Notes: generated by a model from the sequence alone, not told the origin. A stretch of DNA of 64,000 nucleotides from Megaustenia siamemsis (GCA_032433765.1 JAVIAB010000160.1:19009549-19073548); one strand, 5' to 3'; positions 52,121 through 63,664 are shown, numbered from the stretch's first letter. Numbers and translations are program-made.

Positions 52121-52373
52121 GTCCGGGAAGTGAGAAGGACACAGGACTTTGATGAACATGAGTTCACCTTACTGCTTCACGATGAAAGAGATGGGAGTTA
52201 AGATGGGCACAGCCAGAAACGAGAAACGTAGTGGGCGTGTAAGAAGACTAATTAACCAACACAGAACTGGAGTCGCCAGTCGCTGGACATTTCGAGACTT
52301 GCTGAGGAGGGGATCTGAGCACCTGTGGACATGTTCGGAGTGTAATGATGATGACCCGCTAATAACTCAATAA
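52121..52373 (+). pseudogene. RNase H element copy 3, 3' end
   Basis: Matches the last 250 bp of 40571-41287: FDEHEF-like, KMGTARNEK, SGRVRRLINQHRTGVASRW and LLRRGSEHLWTCSECNDDDP. It ends at ATAACTCAATAAA. Strongly 5'-truncated. Confidence 0.88.
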
Positions 52374-52374
52374 A

Positions 52375-52590
52375 GAAATGGTATCGCCACGCCACAAGAT
52401 GGCGCTTAAAGTAGATGATGATAGTGCACATGTGATTTATAGGCTTCTGACAAATTATATTTTGGGGTAATGTGGTCAGCAATATTCCAGTGCCGTCTTT
52501 CTTTCCCAGAAAAATCCGGTGCCTATTTAAGGATGGGCGATCATGGAAGGTGACCTTTGCCCTTGGTAGTCCAGCTCACTAACCTCTGAT
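52375..52590 (-). repeat. SINE-A, old copy
   Basis: Antisense order GCCACGCCACAAGATGGCGC, TTTTGGGGTAATGTGGTCAG, CCGGTGCCTATTTAAGG and GTAGTCCAGCTCACTAACC. The head end runs into a GT microsatellite. Confidence 0.75.
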
Positions 52591-52599
52591 GTGTGTGTG

Positions 52600-52978
52600 T
52601 GTGTGTGGGGAGGGGAGATGTTTTAAACTCAACCCCTGCTTCCTTTCCATCCAGTTCCCCCCCCCCCCCTCTCTCTCTCTCCATCCATTTCTATTATAAG
52701 AGAATCCCTTCGCTCATGCTTTAATTGCAGGTTTATTTCTCTTTTCTCTGTCTCCATTTTTATGATTTCCCACTCTCTACCTCTTTCTCTCCATTGCTCG
52801 ATTTCCCACTTTCTCCTTTCTCACTCTCTCCATTGTTACAATATTTCACCTTCTCCTTTTCACTCACACACACACACACACTCTCTCTCTCTCTTTCTCT
52901 CCCTCCCACTGTCATGATTTCAAACTTTCTCATGTTTTCTCTCTCCACCCTTATGGCATCCCACCGTCTTCTTCTTCT

Positions 52979-53027
<49 letters not shown>

Positions 53028-53245
53028 ATGTCATGATTTCCCACTTTCTACTTTCTCTTTATCCACTGTTATATTTCCCACTTTCTTACTCTCCCTCTTT
53101 TCTTCCTTCAACCAGCTCTCACACCATATTTTGTGTTCTCTCTCTCTCTCTTTTATCCCTGTTTTCCCTCTCACTCTTCCTATACCTCTCTTTTCTCACC
53201 TTCTCTTTCCCTTGCCAACCTCATCCACACCATATTTCACCCTCC
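52600..53245. repeat. polypyrimidine tract
   Basis: C/T-rich on this strand throughout, with (CT)n blocks at 52670, 52880 and 52985-53025, and CCCACTTTCT recurring about every 40-60 bp. Confidence 0.85.
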
Positions 53246-53765
53246 CTCCTTACTTCCTGGCTCCGACAAAACAAAAACAAAATGTCATTAACTAAAGTAG
53301 GAAATCCCAACGAGGGACAAGGGTAGCACAAATTACAATAAAGGAATGAACAGACTCAGGAGGACATACTTATGCACTTGACCTACTCAGACTAATCCAG
53401 AAATTATACCTCATGTCAAGAAAGCAATATTCGGGATTAAAGCAAATACGTCACTCGCTATCGAAGGCTCTAGCCCTCCTAGTTTTCGCCCTATATTGGC
53501 AGATTCTATACCAGGCATTACGAGTGAGAGGATAACTCTCACCTGAAAGTGATAACACAGCAACTCAATGACGAAGCCTTGAAGTTAAGTGATAAGAGAA
53601 GCAGAAAATTGAGATATCTTAATTGTCAGTGATAAGGGGAAATATCAACAAGGGTAGATCTTTACATTAATTTATAAGGAATTTACTGAATGTGAAGTTT
53701 CAAATGTTACGTTTTACCGAATTGTGATACTTGCATGTAATTGATTGATCACAAATATCCATAAT
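53246..53765. other. unassigned stretch
   Basis: Nothing recognised. Confidence 0.3.
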
Positions 53766-53769
53766 GAAA

Positions 53770-54280
53770 TATGAAATATAAATTGTAAGAGAGTTATTGG
53801 ATAAAACATGAAATATAAATTATAGGAAAGTAACTGAATAAAACACGAAATATAAACTATAGGAAAGTAACTGAATAAAACACGAAATATAAACATGAAA
53901 TATAAACATGAAATATAAATTATAGGAAAGTAACTGAATAAAACACGAAATATAAACATGAAATATAAATTATAGGAAAGTAACTGAATAAAACACGAAA
54001 TATAAACATGAAATATAAATTATAGGAAAGTAACTGAATAAAACACGAAATATAAACATGAAATATAAATTATAGGAAAGTAACTGAATAAAACACGAAA
54101 TATAAACATGAAATATAAATTATAGGAAAGTAACTGAATAAAACACGAAATATAAACATGAAATATAAATTATAGGAAAGTAACTGAATAAAACACGAAA
54201 TGTAAACATGAAATATAAACATGAAATATAAATTATAGGAAAGTAACGGAATAAAACATCAATTTTTAATTATAAGAAAG
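53770..54280. repeat. 50-bp minisatellite, about 9 copies
   Basis: Unit of 50 bp: ACATGAAATATAAATTATAG then GAAAGTAACTGAATAAAACA then CGAAATATAA. In two places the ACATGAAATATAA segment is doubled. Confidence 0.95.
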
Positions 54281-54284
54281 CAAT

Positions 54285-55050
54285 GTATTGAAACATCAAA
54301 TGTAAAAGATAACAAAGTAACTAAATGAAAACATCAATTTAAGCAAGATAATTCCGAATGTTCCTGACATTAAAGTGAAAAACGTGAAAAAGAAAACTCA
54401 ATTTGAAGCCTTAGATTTAAGAGGTTTAAAGACTTATCTGAGATCTCAAATTTATTTTTTACCAAAAAATCTCATATGAGATCTTGCCTTCTTTTTATGA
54501 TAAGTAAGTTACTAAGACTGTAAATAATGATTTATGTGATAAGTTAACACATGTCTTAATACTTTCAGATTTGTACTAACAAAAACCTCACATTTATTTA
54601 GTAAGAAAATCTACACGCTGACACATACAGCACGATATGTACTCTGTTATCAACTAGAAACTATAGTTACAGCTAAATTGGGGCACAGAAACCAGGAGCC
54701 CGGGATTGTACAGACCACATAACAATTAGGATTAACAGTCACCAGAGCCTCAAGTATTTGTTGGAAGTGTGACGAGTACAAGTGAAATGTAAATTAAACA
54801 CTTATAGACCGCGGTTTGTCAATGGCCCTAATATGTTTGATTCATAGACAGTATGACAACAATGACACAGAAATCAAACAATGAAATTTATTAGAAAATT
54901 AACATCACAAAAAAAAAGATAAAACAATTATTCGTAGAAAGTAAAATAAAGAGGATTTATAAAACTTGATTATATAAAATATGTTTAGCTTCTCGCGAAG
55001 CACATTTTCCAATAATCCTATTAATAATATATTTATTTCATGTTCTTTTA
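54285..55050. other. unassigned AT-rich stretch
   Basis: Nothing recognised. Confidence 0.3.

Positions 55051-55051
<1 letters not shown>

Positions 55052-55099
<48 letters not shown>
55052..55099. repeat. (TA)n microsatellite
   Basis: About 48 bp of TA, immediately left of the antisense LINE-d 3' end. Confidence 0.96.
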
Positions 55100-55100
<1 letters not shown>

Positions 55101-55448
55101 TTCTTTCTTTCAGCTCCCTGTGGGGCATAAGTTTTCAACAAACACTTTCGATGCCGTTCTGTGCCTTGCCATTATTTTAAGATCATTCCAAGTCTTCCCC
55201 ATCATAGTTATCTCTTTCTTTTTTTTTCAAGAATAATTGGGTCTTCCTCTTTGTCTCTTCCCCTGGGGATTCCCCGAAAAGGGCCTAGTGTGAATAGCTC
55301 TCAGTTAACTTCCGCAGTGTGTGTCCTGTCCAGCGCGATATCTTCATAGTTATCTCCTTGTCCACTGGTATTTGACTGCTACTTGTCCATAGTTCTAGGT
55401 TAGTGATTTTATCCTGCCATTTCCATTTTTTTTTCTGCGCAAGCATCA
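55100..55448 (-). pseudogene. LINE-d C-terminal end
   Basis: Minus-strand order: KWKWQDKITNL-like, VDKEITMK-like, RWTGHTLRK-like, GKRQRGRP-like basic block, WNDLKIMARHRTA-like and VFVENLC-like. The tail has been replaced by or fused with the TA tract. Stops and frameshifts present. Confidence 0.78.
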
Positions 55449-55449
55449 A

Positions 55450-55955
55450 CTAATCTTCTTCTTTCCTTCCTCATTTACCTTTCAGCGTCGAGGGGAGATA
55501 TAATTTATGGTCTTTTGCTCTTTTGTTCGCCTCTGCTGCTGTTATGTTTCCTAGTTCTTCTAATATTCCATCGACCCATCTTTTTCGTGGTCGACCCGTG
55601 GGTCTGGGTATTCTCACAACGCTAATTGAAGGCTCGTTGTGTTGTGTTCCGTCCGATCATTCTGCCTTGTCACGTGGTCAAACCATTATATCTATTGCCT
55701 CTTTGTATATTCTATGGTGGGAGTTATTCCTAGCTTTTTTCTCAGTTCTTCATTTCTGATCTTATCTCTCAGACTGTTTCCTGTCATTCGTCTAACAGAT
55801 TTCATCTATGTAGAGGTTATTTTTCTTATTGTTCTTGCATCTAGGGTCCAGGTCTGGCATTGGTAGCACAACATTGGGATGAAGATTATATTGTACAGTG
55901 CCAGTTTTGCCTCTAATGTTTTCTATTTTCGTGATTGTCTTTTTTATGTATGTAT
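55450..55955 (-). pseudogene. LINE-c C-terminal half
   Basis: Minus-strand reading: YNLHPNVVLPMPDLDARTIR, KSVRRMTGNSLRDKIRNEEL, RKKLGITPTIEYTK, WFDHVTRQNDRTEHN and RPTGRPRKRWVDGILEELGN, then NKRAKDHKLYLPSTLKGK and a GAAAG-rich tail. The GRPRKRW motif is intact but a frameshift lies before it. It is the most complete LINE-c C-terminus here. Confidence 0.85.
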
Positions 55956-55959
55956 AAAT

Positions 55960-56535
55960 GATACTATATAGCTCACAAAACGTCTTATCTTTACTATTTA
56001 TTTCTTTTACATGGTGGTATTGGCTCTATTGAACTGTGCACGTGAAAATAGCATGTTTGAGCACGAACACTCACACTACTGACTAGGTGGTCCGGGGTTA
56101 TTTCTCAGCTGAGGCTAATTTCATTAATTTCTTTCTTCTTCTTAAATCCGACCTCAACAGCTTGGGAAATCACACTCGGTCTGAAAACGAGAATTTGTTA
56201 TTTGTTTCTTTAAATGGGAACACAATAGAACCAGCTGGAGTGGTGATGTTGGGTTGGTAAGTTGATATGTTTGAGATGGATATCATGTGTGCAAGAAGAT
56301 GTGTTTGAGATGTATATCATCTAGGGCAAGAATATATGTTTGAGATTGATATCATGTGGGCAAGAAGATATGTTTGAGATTGATGATATATGAGCAGGAA
56401 GCTATGTGACTGATTAGTAACATATGGACAAGAAAGATAAGCTCAGAACTAGTAACATATGGACAAGAAAGATAAGTTCAGAACTAGTAACATAATGTCC
56501 CAAGTCTCTATTCACATTAATAAGCATACATATAG
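55960..56535. other. unassigned; short GATATGTTTGAGAT repeats
   Basis: Between 56255 and 56490 phrases such as GATATGTTTGAGAT and AACATATGGACAAGAAAG recur two to four times. Otherwise nothing recognised. Confidence 0.5.
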
Positions 56536-56539
56536 AAGG

Positions 56540-56785
56540 TAAAAGTAAAGAACTCCGTCACGCCAAGTGCCATATAGGAGATACGGTGTTAATGACCATA
56601 ATTTTTATAGACCTTCAGCACTTATTTTATTTTTGGGGTAATGTGGTCGGTATTACGTCCATGCCGCTTTATTTTCCAAGGAAAAAAAATCAGGTACCCA
56701 TTTACGGCTGGGTGAACTAGGAGGCCGTCGATCAGGTTAGTCCTTTGTAGTCCAGTTCACTAACGACTGAGCTATCGCTGCTCAG
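56540..56785 (-). repeat. SINE-A
   Basis: Antisense from AAAAGTAAAGAACTCCG to CTGAGCTATCGCTGCTC, with a deletion of about 12 bp around box B (GTCGATCAGGTTAGTCC). Confidence 0.9.
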
Positions 56786-56934
56786 ATATAAGGTAACCTT
56801 CGCTTTATTTACAAGACCATTAGACAAAGCAAAATATAATATTTTTCATGAACTAGAAAACATTGTTCCTCCTCCCAACGTTGTAATATCAATGCCAGAT
56901 CTGGGTCCTTGACTCAAGAACAGAAAGAAAATAA

Positions 56935-57975
56935 AAACCACTGACGAGATGAGATGAGTTAGACGCATGACAGGAAACATCGTGTGAGATAATATACGAA
57001 ATGAAGAACCGAGACAAAAAAGCTAGAAATAATTCCCGCCATCATCATCATCTTGTACCATACCGGTTGGCGTAGACGATCATGTCCTTTCACAATCTTC
57101 TATCTACAGTGCAATTGTATCAATTCTTTTGTTGACCGACTTACATGCCATGACACCAATCTATTCCGTATTATCTCTCTTTGTCGTCCGCGATCTCTCT
57201 TTCCTTTTATTTTGCAAGTTTTAACGAAGTATTCCAACTTTCCTCTTCTCATGATGTGCCCGAAAAATGTTGATTGCTTCTTTCTAATGTTTCTTAGGAG
57301 CTCCCTTTTTGTGTTGGCCTCTTTGAGAATGTCATCATTAGTCTTTTTAGCTGCCCATGGAACTTTCAACATTCTTCTGATAAATCCCATCTATGTGGCT
57401 TCAAATCGTCTTTTCATTTGTTTGTCTACTGTCCATGATTCGCTTCCATAGGTCAGAATTGGTTCTATATAACACCGATGAACTCTCTTTCTCTTTTCTA
57501 TTGACATAGATATGTTACATAAGATATTTTTCATTTTCTGAAATGCTATTTTGGCCTGAGCTATTCTGCTTTTTATTTCTGTGGTGCATCTTCCATCTGA
57601 TGTTATTATTGTGCCCTAGTATTTGAAACCTTGCACTTTTTTCAGATTTGTCCTGTTTATTGTTGTGCTGCATGATGATGATGATTGTCTCTTCGATATG
57701 ACCATTACTTCTGTTTTCTTACTATTCAGACTGAGGCCGTTCTTGTTGCTTTCTTTTACTGTTATGTCTATCATTAATTCCCGCCATAGAATTCATAGAA
57801 CAAACAACAGATAAAATGGTTTGGCCAAGTAATAAGACAGAAAGACCAAAACAGAAAACACTGAACCTTTAAAAAACGTTGCTAGAGCACCAGAGTCAAG
57901 AGCCGACCACGAAAAAAGATTGATTGATGGAAAATAAGAAACGCTAGGAAATATAACAGCAGCAGAGGCACTAGA
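56935..57975 (+). pseudogene. LINE-c split by LINE-a
   Basis: Left part decodes with frame breaks to RRMTGN, then NEEPRQKS-like before CCCGCCAT. Right part, from 57775, begins IPAIEFIEQT-like, KWFGQVIRQ, and RVKSRPRKK-like, and leads into the 68-bp array. The two parts rejoin perfectly at the duplication. Confidence 0.85.
57043..57774 (-). pseudogene. LINE-a inserted in LINE-c, 732 bp
   Basis: Minus-strand reading: NGLSLNSKKTEVMVISK (RT palm/thumb segment), FKY (stop), TIITSDGRCTTEIKSR, QAKIAFQKMKNILCN, CYIEPILTYGSESWTVDKQ, MGFIRRMLKVPWAAKKT, KEANTKRELLRNIRKK, STFFGHIMRRGKLEY and GKRDRGRQREI, with a frameshift before the terminal end and a (GATG)n tail. The duplication TAATTCCCGCCAT at 57030-57042 and 57775-57787 is perfect (13 bp). 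It is the longest LINE-a copy here. Confidence 0.96.
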
Positions 57976-58395
57976 AGAGCAAACGATGGATTGGTAGAAT
58001 ATAAGAAATGCTAGGAAATATAACAGTAGCAGAGACCAATAGAAGAGCAAACGATGGATTGGTGGAATATAAGAAATGCAAGGAAATATAACAGTAGCAG
58101 AGACCAATATAAGAGCAAACGATGGATTGGTGGAATATAAGAAATGCTAGGAAATATAACAGTAGCAGAGACCAATAGAAGAGCAAACGATGGATTGGTG
58201 GAATATAGGAAACGCTAGGAAATATAACAGTAGCAGAGACCAATAGAAGAGCAAACGATGGATTGGTGGAATATAAGAAATGCTAGGAAACATAACAGCA
58301 GCAGAGGCACTAGAAGAGCAAACGATGGATTGGTGGAATATAAGAAATGCTAGGAAACATAACAGCAGTAGAGGCAATAGAAGAGCAAACGTGCG
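57960..58395. repeat. 68-bp array derived from LINE-c 3' end
   Basis: About six units of 68 bp: GAAGAGCAAACGATGGATTG, GTGGAATATAAGAAATGCTA, GGAAATATAACAGTAGCAGA, GACCAATA. Each unit corresponds to the stretch after GRPRKRW in LINE-c (compare GATGGATGGACGGAATAT and AACATAACAG at 35130-35165). Confidence 0.95.
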
Positions 58396-58439
58396 CAAAT
58401 TATAAGTCCCACATACGCTGAAAGCAAATGAGGAAGGAA

Positions 58440-59955
58440 AGGAGAGACGAAGACTTGTTAACTGGAGAACAATTTGAATGAAAGAGAGTGTACCTAGGTT
58501 GTTTACAATTAAATATTTATTTGTTCCAGTGAATGTAGATTGGTAAAGTTGACTTTACGTCAAGACTTTCGTAAATTTCAAATACATAGAGCCTTTTTGG
58601 GACACGCTGAAGAAAGCGCAAAACAGACGACTGAAAGAAAATTAGAACTCGAGGTATGGACAAGACTGAAATCTTGATTGACTAGTAGCCAAGGGGTGTC
58701 GGTATTAAGTGGTCATCAAACAGGAAGTTGATCAAGCGGTGGATTCTGAGGTCAGTGAGGATCGTCAAAGCAGCAGTATGTCTTCAGCCAAAATTGCTGG
58801 GAATTTAGAATCCCGCAGTTGTAGTTATGAGTTATCTGTCCCTAAAGTTGCCCGCTTAGCTTAGGCATAACTATCTATAGATTTGTCAATTTATGACCAG
58901 CGATTCTCAAACTTTTCTTTATCGTGGGCTCCCATTAAATACGTTGTGCATTCGCATGATTCAATTCAATTTACGATTTATTTTCCTTCGTCTTTCATTC
59001 ATTCATTCATTCATTCATTCATTCATTCATTCTCCCTTTCCATTTAGCTACACAATATCGTACTATTCTTCAAGCCTTCGCGGACCCCTTGTGACGGCGA
59101 TGTGGACCCCTGGGAGGGGGAGGGGGGGGGGGGGGTACCGAGACATAGTTTGAGAAACGCTGACTTAGACAGTACTTTATCTCTGATACCCGGCCCCTTC
59201 CAGCTAATGTTCCGAAGATAAAACAGTCGGGGTCCCGGGGGCGGGGAGAGGTGGTCTAGTATCGTGGATGTGATTAGATATAATTGTGGATAAGTTGTTG
59301 ATCTGTGGGTCAGACTTAGGGGAACACGAGCTGAGCAGCGAAGGAGTGGACAAACGCTGCTTGAGGTAAATGTAAGGATAGGGGGTGGAGGGGGTTCTAT
59401 TTTCCGTAAAGGGAGTTGGCAGTGTCAAGAGGGAGGGGAGAGGAGGTTGTAGAGATGCAGAAAGGAAAGAGAGTGTGATATGTGGATGTTTGGAAGGAGT
59501 GAGTGTGTAAATGAGTGTGTGTGTGTGGAAGCGGTGGAGTGAGTAAATGAGTGTGTGTGTGTGAAAGGAATGGAGTGAGTGAAAGTGTGCGTGTGTGAAA
59601 GGAGTGAGTGTGTGAATGAACGTATGTGTGGAAACGGTGGAGTGAGTGAATTAGTGTGTATGTGTGTGGAAGTGGTGGAGTGGCTATCTCAGTGTGATTC
59701 ATTTGTTTCTATATCCTGTGATTCACTGGATTCTATCTCACTGTGATTCAGTTGTTTCTATCTCACTGCAATTTTCCTGGAAACGATGAGGTAGACAGGT
59801 TGGGAAAGGAAAGTGACAAATTACCAGCCTGATACAAGTAGAGCCAGGAACAAATACATGAACAAATGGAAGACATTACACGGAGCTGTCTGGAGATGTC
59901 ACCAACCTTGTACTGACGAACTTTTCTTTGAACTTACTGACGTCTAGTGGTGTAT
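58440..59955. other. low-complexity stretches, no gene
   Basis: Holds (CATT)n at 58989-59031, a G-rich run GGGAGGGGGAGG with about ten more G at 59113-59136, and a GT/GAGTG-rich area at 59490-59690 with a loosely repeated GGAGTGAGTG phrase. No gene recognised. Confidence 0.5.
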
Positions 59956-59959
59956 GCAA

Positions 59960-60185
59960 AAGAAGAAGCGCAGATGTAAAAAGACACAACAGGCTACAGA
60001 CAGTAATCTTAGAAGAAAGCGTGGACGGGAAAAGAAACATAGGCAGGCTAAAATTCCAAGAGACTGACAATATCAAGAGATGTACTGAGAAATCAGTCAC
60101 AGAGTGTACCGTCGAGGTCAAATACAGGGTAAAATTGCTTTCCATTGAGGCCAACCGTCGATGAGAAGACAGAACATGATGATGA
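59960..60185 (+). pseudogene. LINE-b C-terminus, old copy
   Basis: Decodes to DVKRHNRLQTVILE, DGKRNIGRLKF, NIKRCTEKSVTECTVE and RVKLLSIEANRR, in LINE-b order, with many substitutions but only few stops. It ends in ATGATGATGAT. It may represent a different subfamily. Confidence 0.7.
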
Positions 60186-60344
60186 TAGTGTTCAAAAAAA
60201 TTTGAAAACGTCTCTTCATTACATGCTCCCATTATGACTAAATCCAGAGGGATGGTGGGAAAATGGATGTAAAGAGGATTGTTTTTAACAAAAAAATCAT
60301 ATTCTACAAAAAGCTGCGATATTTGCACTTTGGGGGATTCGGGG

Positions 60345-60640
60345 GCCTAGTTTGGAAACAACCCGCCTGGGCTACCGACGTTCGGACAACCCGTGTTTGA
60401 TTCCCGCTGGAAGCAGTGTGAGTTGTACTCGTGGATGGACAAAAAAATACTCCCGTGGGTCGACCCAGTCTCAGTGGGAGTCTCTGGTATAACTGGGTAC
60501 CAGGGTAGTACTCTGGGAAGGTGAGGAATGCCGCCTCGCATCGTGAGCTTCGATGCTTGAAGCGACACTATCCAGAAGTCTCCGATCACTTCTCGATAGG
60601 CGATAGAGCACATATGGGTGGAAACTAGCGTGATAAGTCG
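60345..60640 (+). repeat. SINE-D copy, tRNA-derived
   Basis: Head GCCTGGGCTACCGACGTTCG and box-B-like GTGTTTGATTCCCGCTGG, body with GTGAGGAATGCCGCCTCGC and CTATCCAGAAGTCTCCG, and an end near CATATGGGTGGAAAC. Opposite orientation to the copy at 150-440. Confidence 0.65.
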
Positions 60641-60644
60641 CTGA

Positions 60645-61420
60645 ATTTAGTCTCTTACTGTACCTTTATTTATTTGCTTTAAAAAAAATATTAAGTCTAT
60701 AGGAATGATGGCAGAAATGGCTAAGTCCTATTGCCCTAAATGTCCTAAATGTCTAATGTCCTAAATTATCTTTCTAATTAACAAAAGTAAAAGGAAAATA
60801 GACTTGAAATGTTAACCTCCTAGCTGAAAAGATCAAAAGATTTCACACTGCACTCAGATGTAAGAACAGTTGTTGGTCGACATAGGAGCGCCATCTGTGC
60901 AATGTTACTTCAATATCAGCCTTTCCTACTGTCAGAGATACACTTTTAAGTCAGTTAATTTCACGATAAATCATCTCAACCTACCGAACATTAGGGTAAT
61001 TCATGTAACTAAAACCCCAGGAAGTCCGGATACGGTATGCTATTTGTGTCCCTTTATTTCACAGGTTAAAAGGGTCCAGTTAAAGTTATCATGCTAGTAT
61101 AACTGATATGTCCGGAGTTATCTATTCAGCATGGGACTGATACGAAATGTATGTAGAATTCAGTAAATAAACATAGTTTCAGTTGTATGTTCGCTGATTT
61201 AGGACATTATTTATGTCTTTTTGCATCCTGGAATGTTGCAGTTTGTGGCTGCTTGATAACTTTTATTTGTCTGCGTTGTTAGTTGCTAGGGTAGCTCTCG
61301 AGATAGGTTCTTTTTTCGTATTTAGACAATTTTTTTAAAGGCCAAATTTGTAGATTTATAGTGTTGTATAGTGTTACGATATATTTTTTTTTCTAGATGT
61401 GTAATGATTTATCCAGTAAA
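60645..61420. other. unassigned AT-rich stretch
   Basis: Nothing recognised. Confidence 0.3.
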
Positions 61421-61452
61421 TTTTTATTATTTATAGTATTTTGTAGAGTATA

Positions 61453-61772
61453 TACCATGGATATCTAAGAAGAGTAATGTAAATGTTCTGAAAGAGGTCA
61501 AAGCAAAAAGAGAGCTAATTTACAATATTAGGAAGAAACAATCATCATTTTTTGGTCATGTAATGAGAAGAGATCAACTGGAATATATTGTAACAACTGG
61601 AAAAATTGAAGGACGAAGAGATAGAGGGAAACAAAGAGAAAAGATACCAGACAGCTTAAGAGAATAGCTTGGCAGAAGGTCAACAACAGAAATGATAAGG
61701 AACTGTCGAGATCGAAGGTTGTGGAGAGACATGATCACCTACGCCAGTAGGCCCGGTACTTGATGATGATGA
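61453..61772 (+). pseudogene. LINE-a2 3' end in minisatellite
   Basis: Decodes to NVLKEVKAKRELIYNIRKK, SSFFGHVMRRDQLEYIVTT, GKIEGRRDRGKQREKIPDSL (then a stop where tryptophan is expected), RSTTEMIRNCRDRRLWRDM and ITYASRPGT, with a TGATGATGATG tail. The duplication TGTAGAGTATA at 61442-61452 and 61773-61783 flanks it, although the target is itself repetitive. Confidence 0.92.
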
Positions 61773-61812
61773 TGTAGAGTATAGTTTTCTATTTATAATA
61801 TTTTGTCGGGTA

Positions 61813-62087
61813 CAAAAAAAAAAAAAAAGTAAAGTGCCCTCGTCACGCCAAGTACATATATTCCGTATAGGGAATATGGTGGTAGTGACCATAAATTTTA
61901 CAGACCTTCGGTCACATGATTTTTGGGGTAATGTGGTCGGTATTACGCCCGTGCCGTTTTACTTTCCCAGGAAAAAATCCGATACCCATTAAATGCTGAG
62001 TGAACCGGAAGCCGTCGGTTGGAATCGAACCCTACCTCTTGTTCTTTGTAGTCCAGTTCACTAACCACTGGGCTATCGCAGCTCCCG
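61813..62087 (-). repeat. SINE-A in minisatellite, with duplication
   Basis: Antisense, from an A-run and AGTAAAGTGCCCTCGTCACG to GGGCTATCGCAGCTCCC. The duplication TTTTGTCGGGTA at 61801-61812 and 62088-62099 is perfect (12 bp). Confidence 0.96.
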
Positions 62088-62489
62088 TTTTGTCGGGTAT
62101 AGTCTTTATATTTATGGTGTTTTGTAGAGTATGATTTTCTATTTATTGTATTTTGTAGAGTATGATTTTCTATAGTATGATTTTCTATTTATCGTATTTT
62201 GTAGAGTATGATTTTCTATTTATCGTATTTTGTAGAGTATTAAAAAAATATATCTTTATGGTACTATCTCATTACTAAGAAGGAAAAAAGGGGGGAGGGG
62301 GGAGAGAGGGACATACATGACTAGAGAATATAGGCCGAATGTCCTGAGCAGTCGCCATGAAATGTCTGGGTCACTATTTATTTCTTTTGACCCTACCGGT
62401 ATACTAACATGTGTTCTCCTGATTTGGAGCACAAGTTATCGATTCGGCCACACGCTCTCTGATTTTTGTACATTATGGTTTTATTTATA

Positions 62490-63215
62490 GATACCACAAC
62501 TACCACTACTACTACTACTACTACTACAACTACTATCACTACTACCACTAAAACTATATCCATTACCATTAACTCTACCACTGCAACTACTACTTCCACT
62601 ACTACAATACTACTACCACTATTACTACTACTACCACTTCAACTACTACTACCACTACCACTACAACAACTACTACTACTACCACAATTACCCCTACTAC
62701 TACCACCACCACTGCAACTACTACTACTATGCTACTGCTACTACTATCGCTATTAATACCACTACCTCTACTACTACAACTACCACTACCACTGCCACTC
62801 CCACTACAACTAGCACTCCCACTACAACTACCACTACTACTACTACTACCACGATTACCACTACTACTACACTAGTACTACAACCACTACTATCACTCCT
62901 ACCATTAATACGACACCCATTACCACTACTTATACCACTGCAACTACTACTACTACCACCACTACTACCATACTACTACCACTATTACTACTACTACCAC
63001 CACTGCAACTACTACTATTGCACTGCAACCACTACTACTATACTACAACTACTACTACCACTACTACTACTACCACAATTAATCCTATTACTACACTACT
63101 ATTACTACTACTACTATACTACTGCTACTACTACGAATATTACTATCACTACTACTGCCACTACTACTACTACCACTACCACCACTACTACCACTACTAC
63201 TACCACTTATACCAG
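62490..63215. repeat. (ACT)n trinucleotide tract, 720 bp
   Basis: Mostly CTA/ACC/ACT triplets with frequent substitutions and a few non-triplet steps. Runs of T or L in translated frames are compositional. Confidence 0.97.
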
Positions 63216-63219
63216 GTGC

Positions 63220-63660
63220 TATTGAAAGCTATCAAAAAAGACATTGCTACAGCATACAATTTTTAAATATACACTTTCTATTTCGATAAAAATGAATAGC
63301 GCAATTTTACAGCAATTTTAAGTAGATTCTTCTTGTCATTACAAATGAATTAACCACTGTTGGCCATGAACAAAAATGCTGTAACACATTCAGTTTCCTG
63401 CAAATTTCAAAATATTATCAGATAATTTGGTGAATGCTAGAAAAAGCACAAGAAATCAGTTTACGGATAAAACAGGAGGAAAAAGGGAGGGAAAAAGGGG
63501 GGAAACAGGAAAAAAAACGTAAATCGTAAAATGTAAAGAAAAATCGTACATTTTACGACAAAAACTTAAGACCTAACAACCCTACCACAGACGATGCGTG
63601 AATATTTTATATCCGAGAAATTCTCTTGTTTTTGAGCGTAACTCTGAATTGGACTCCCAT
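63220..63660. other. unassigned AT-rich stretch
   Basis: Contains GGGAGGAAAAAGGG-like purine repeats near 63475-63510 only. Confidence 0.35.
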
Positions 63661-63664
63661 TATC

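Larger units (their letters stand above)
61422..62245. repeat. 31-bp minisatellite split by two insertions
   Basis: Units of TTTTGTAGAGTATGATTTTC plus TATTTATCGTA at 62120-62240. Diverged units occur at 61425-61452, 61776-61812 and 62088-62120. LINE-a2 and SINE-A copies lie between these. Confidence 0.9.

Noticed and set aside
58989..59031. (CATT)n as telomere-like sequence
   Set aside because: Simple microsatellite; not a telomeric unit and only about 10 copies.
62393..63266. Poly-Thr and poly-Val frames
   Set aside because: Trinucleotide repeat; all frames give simple amino-acid runs.
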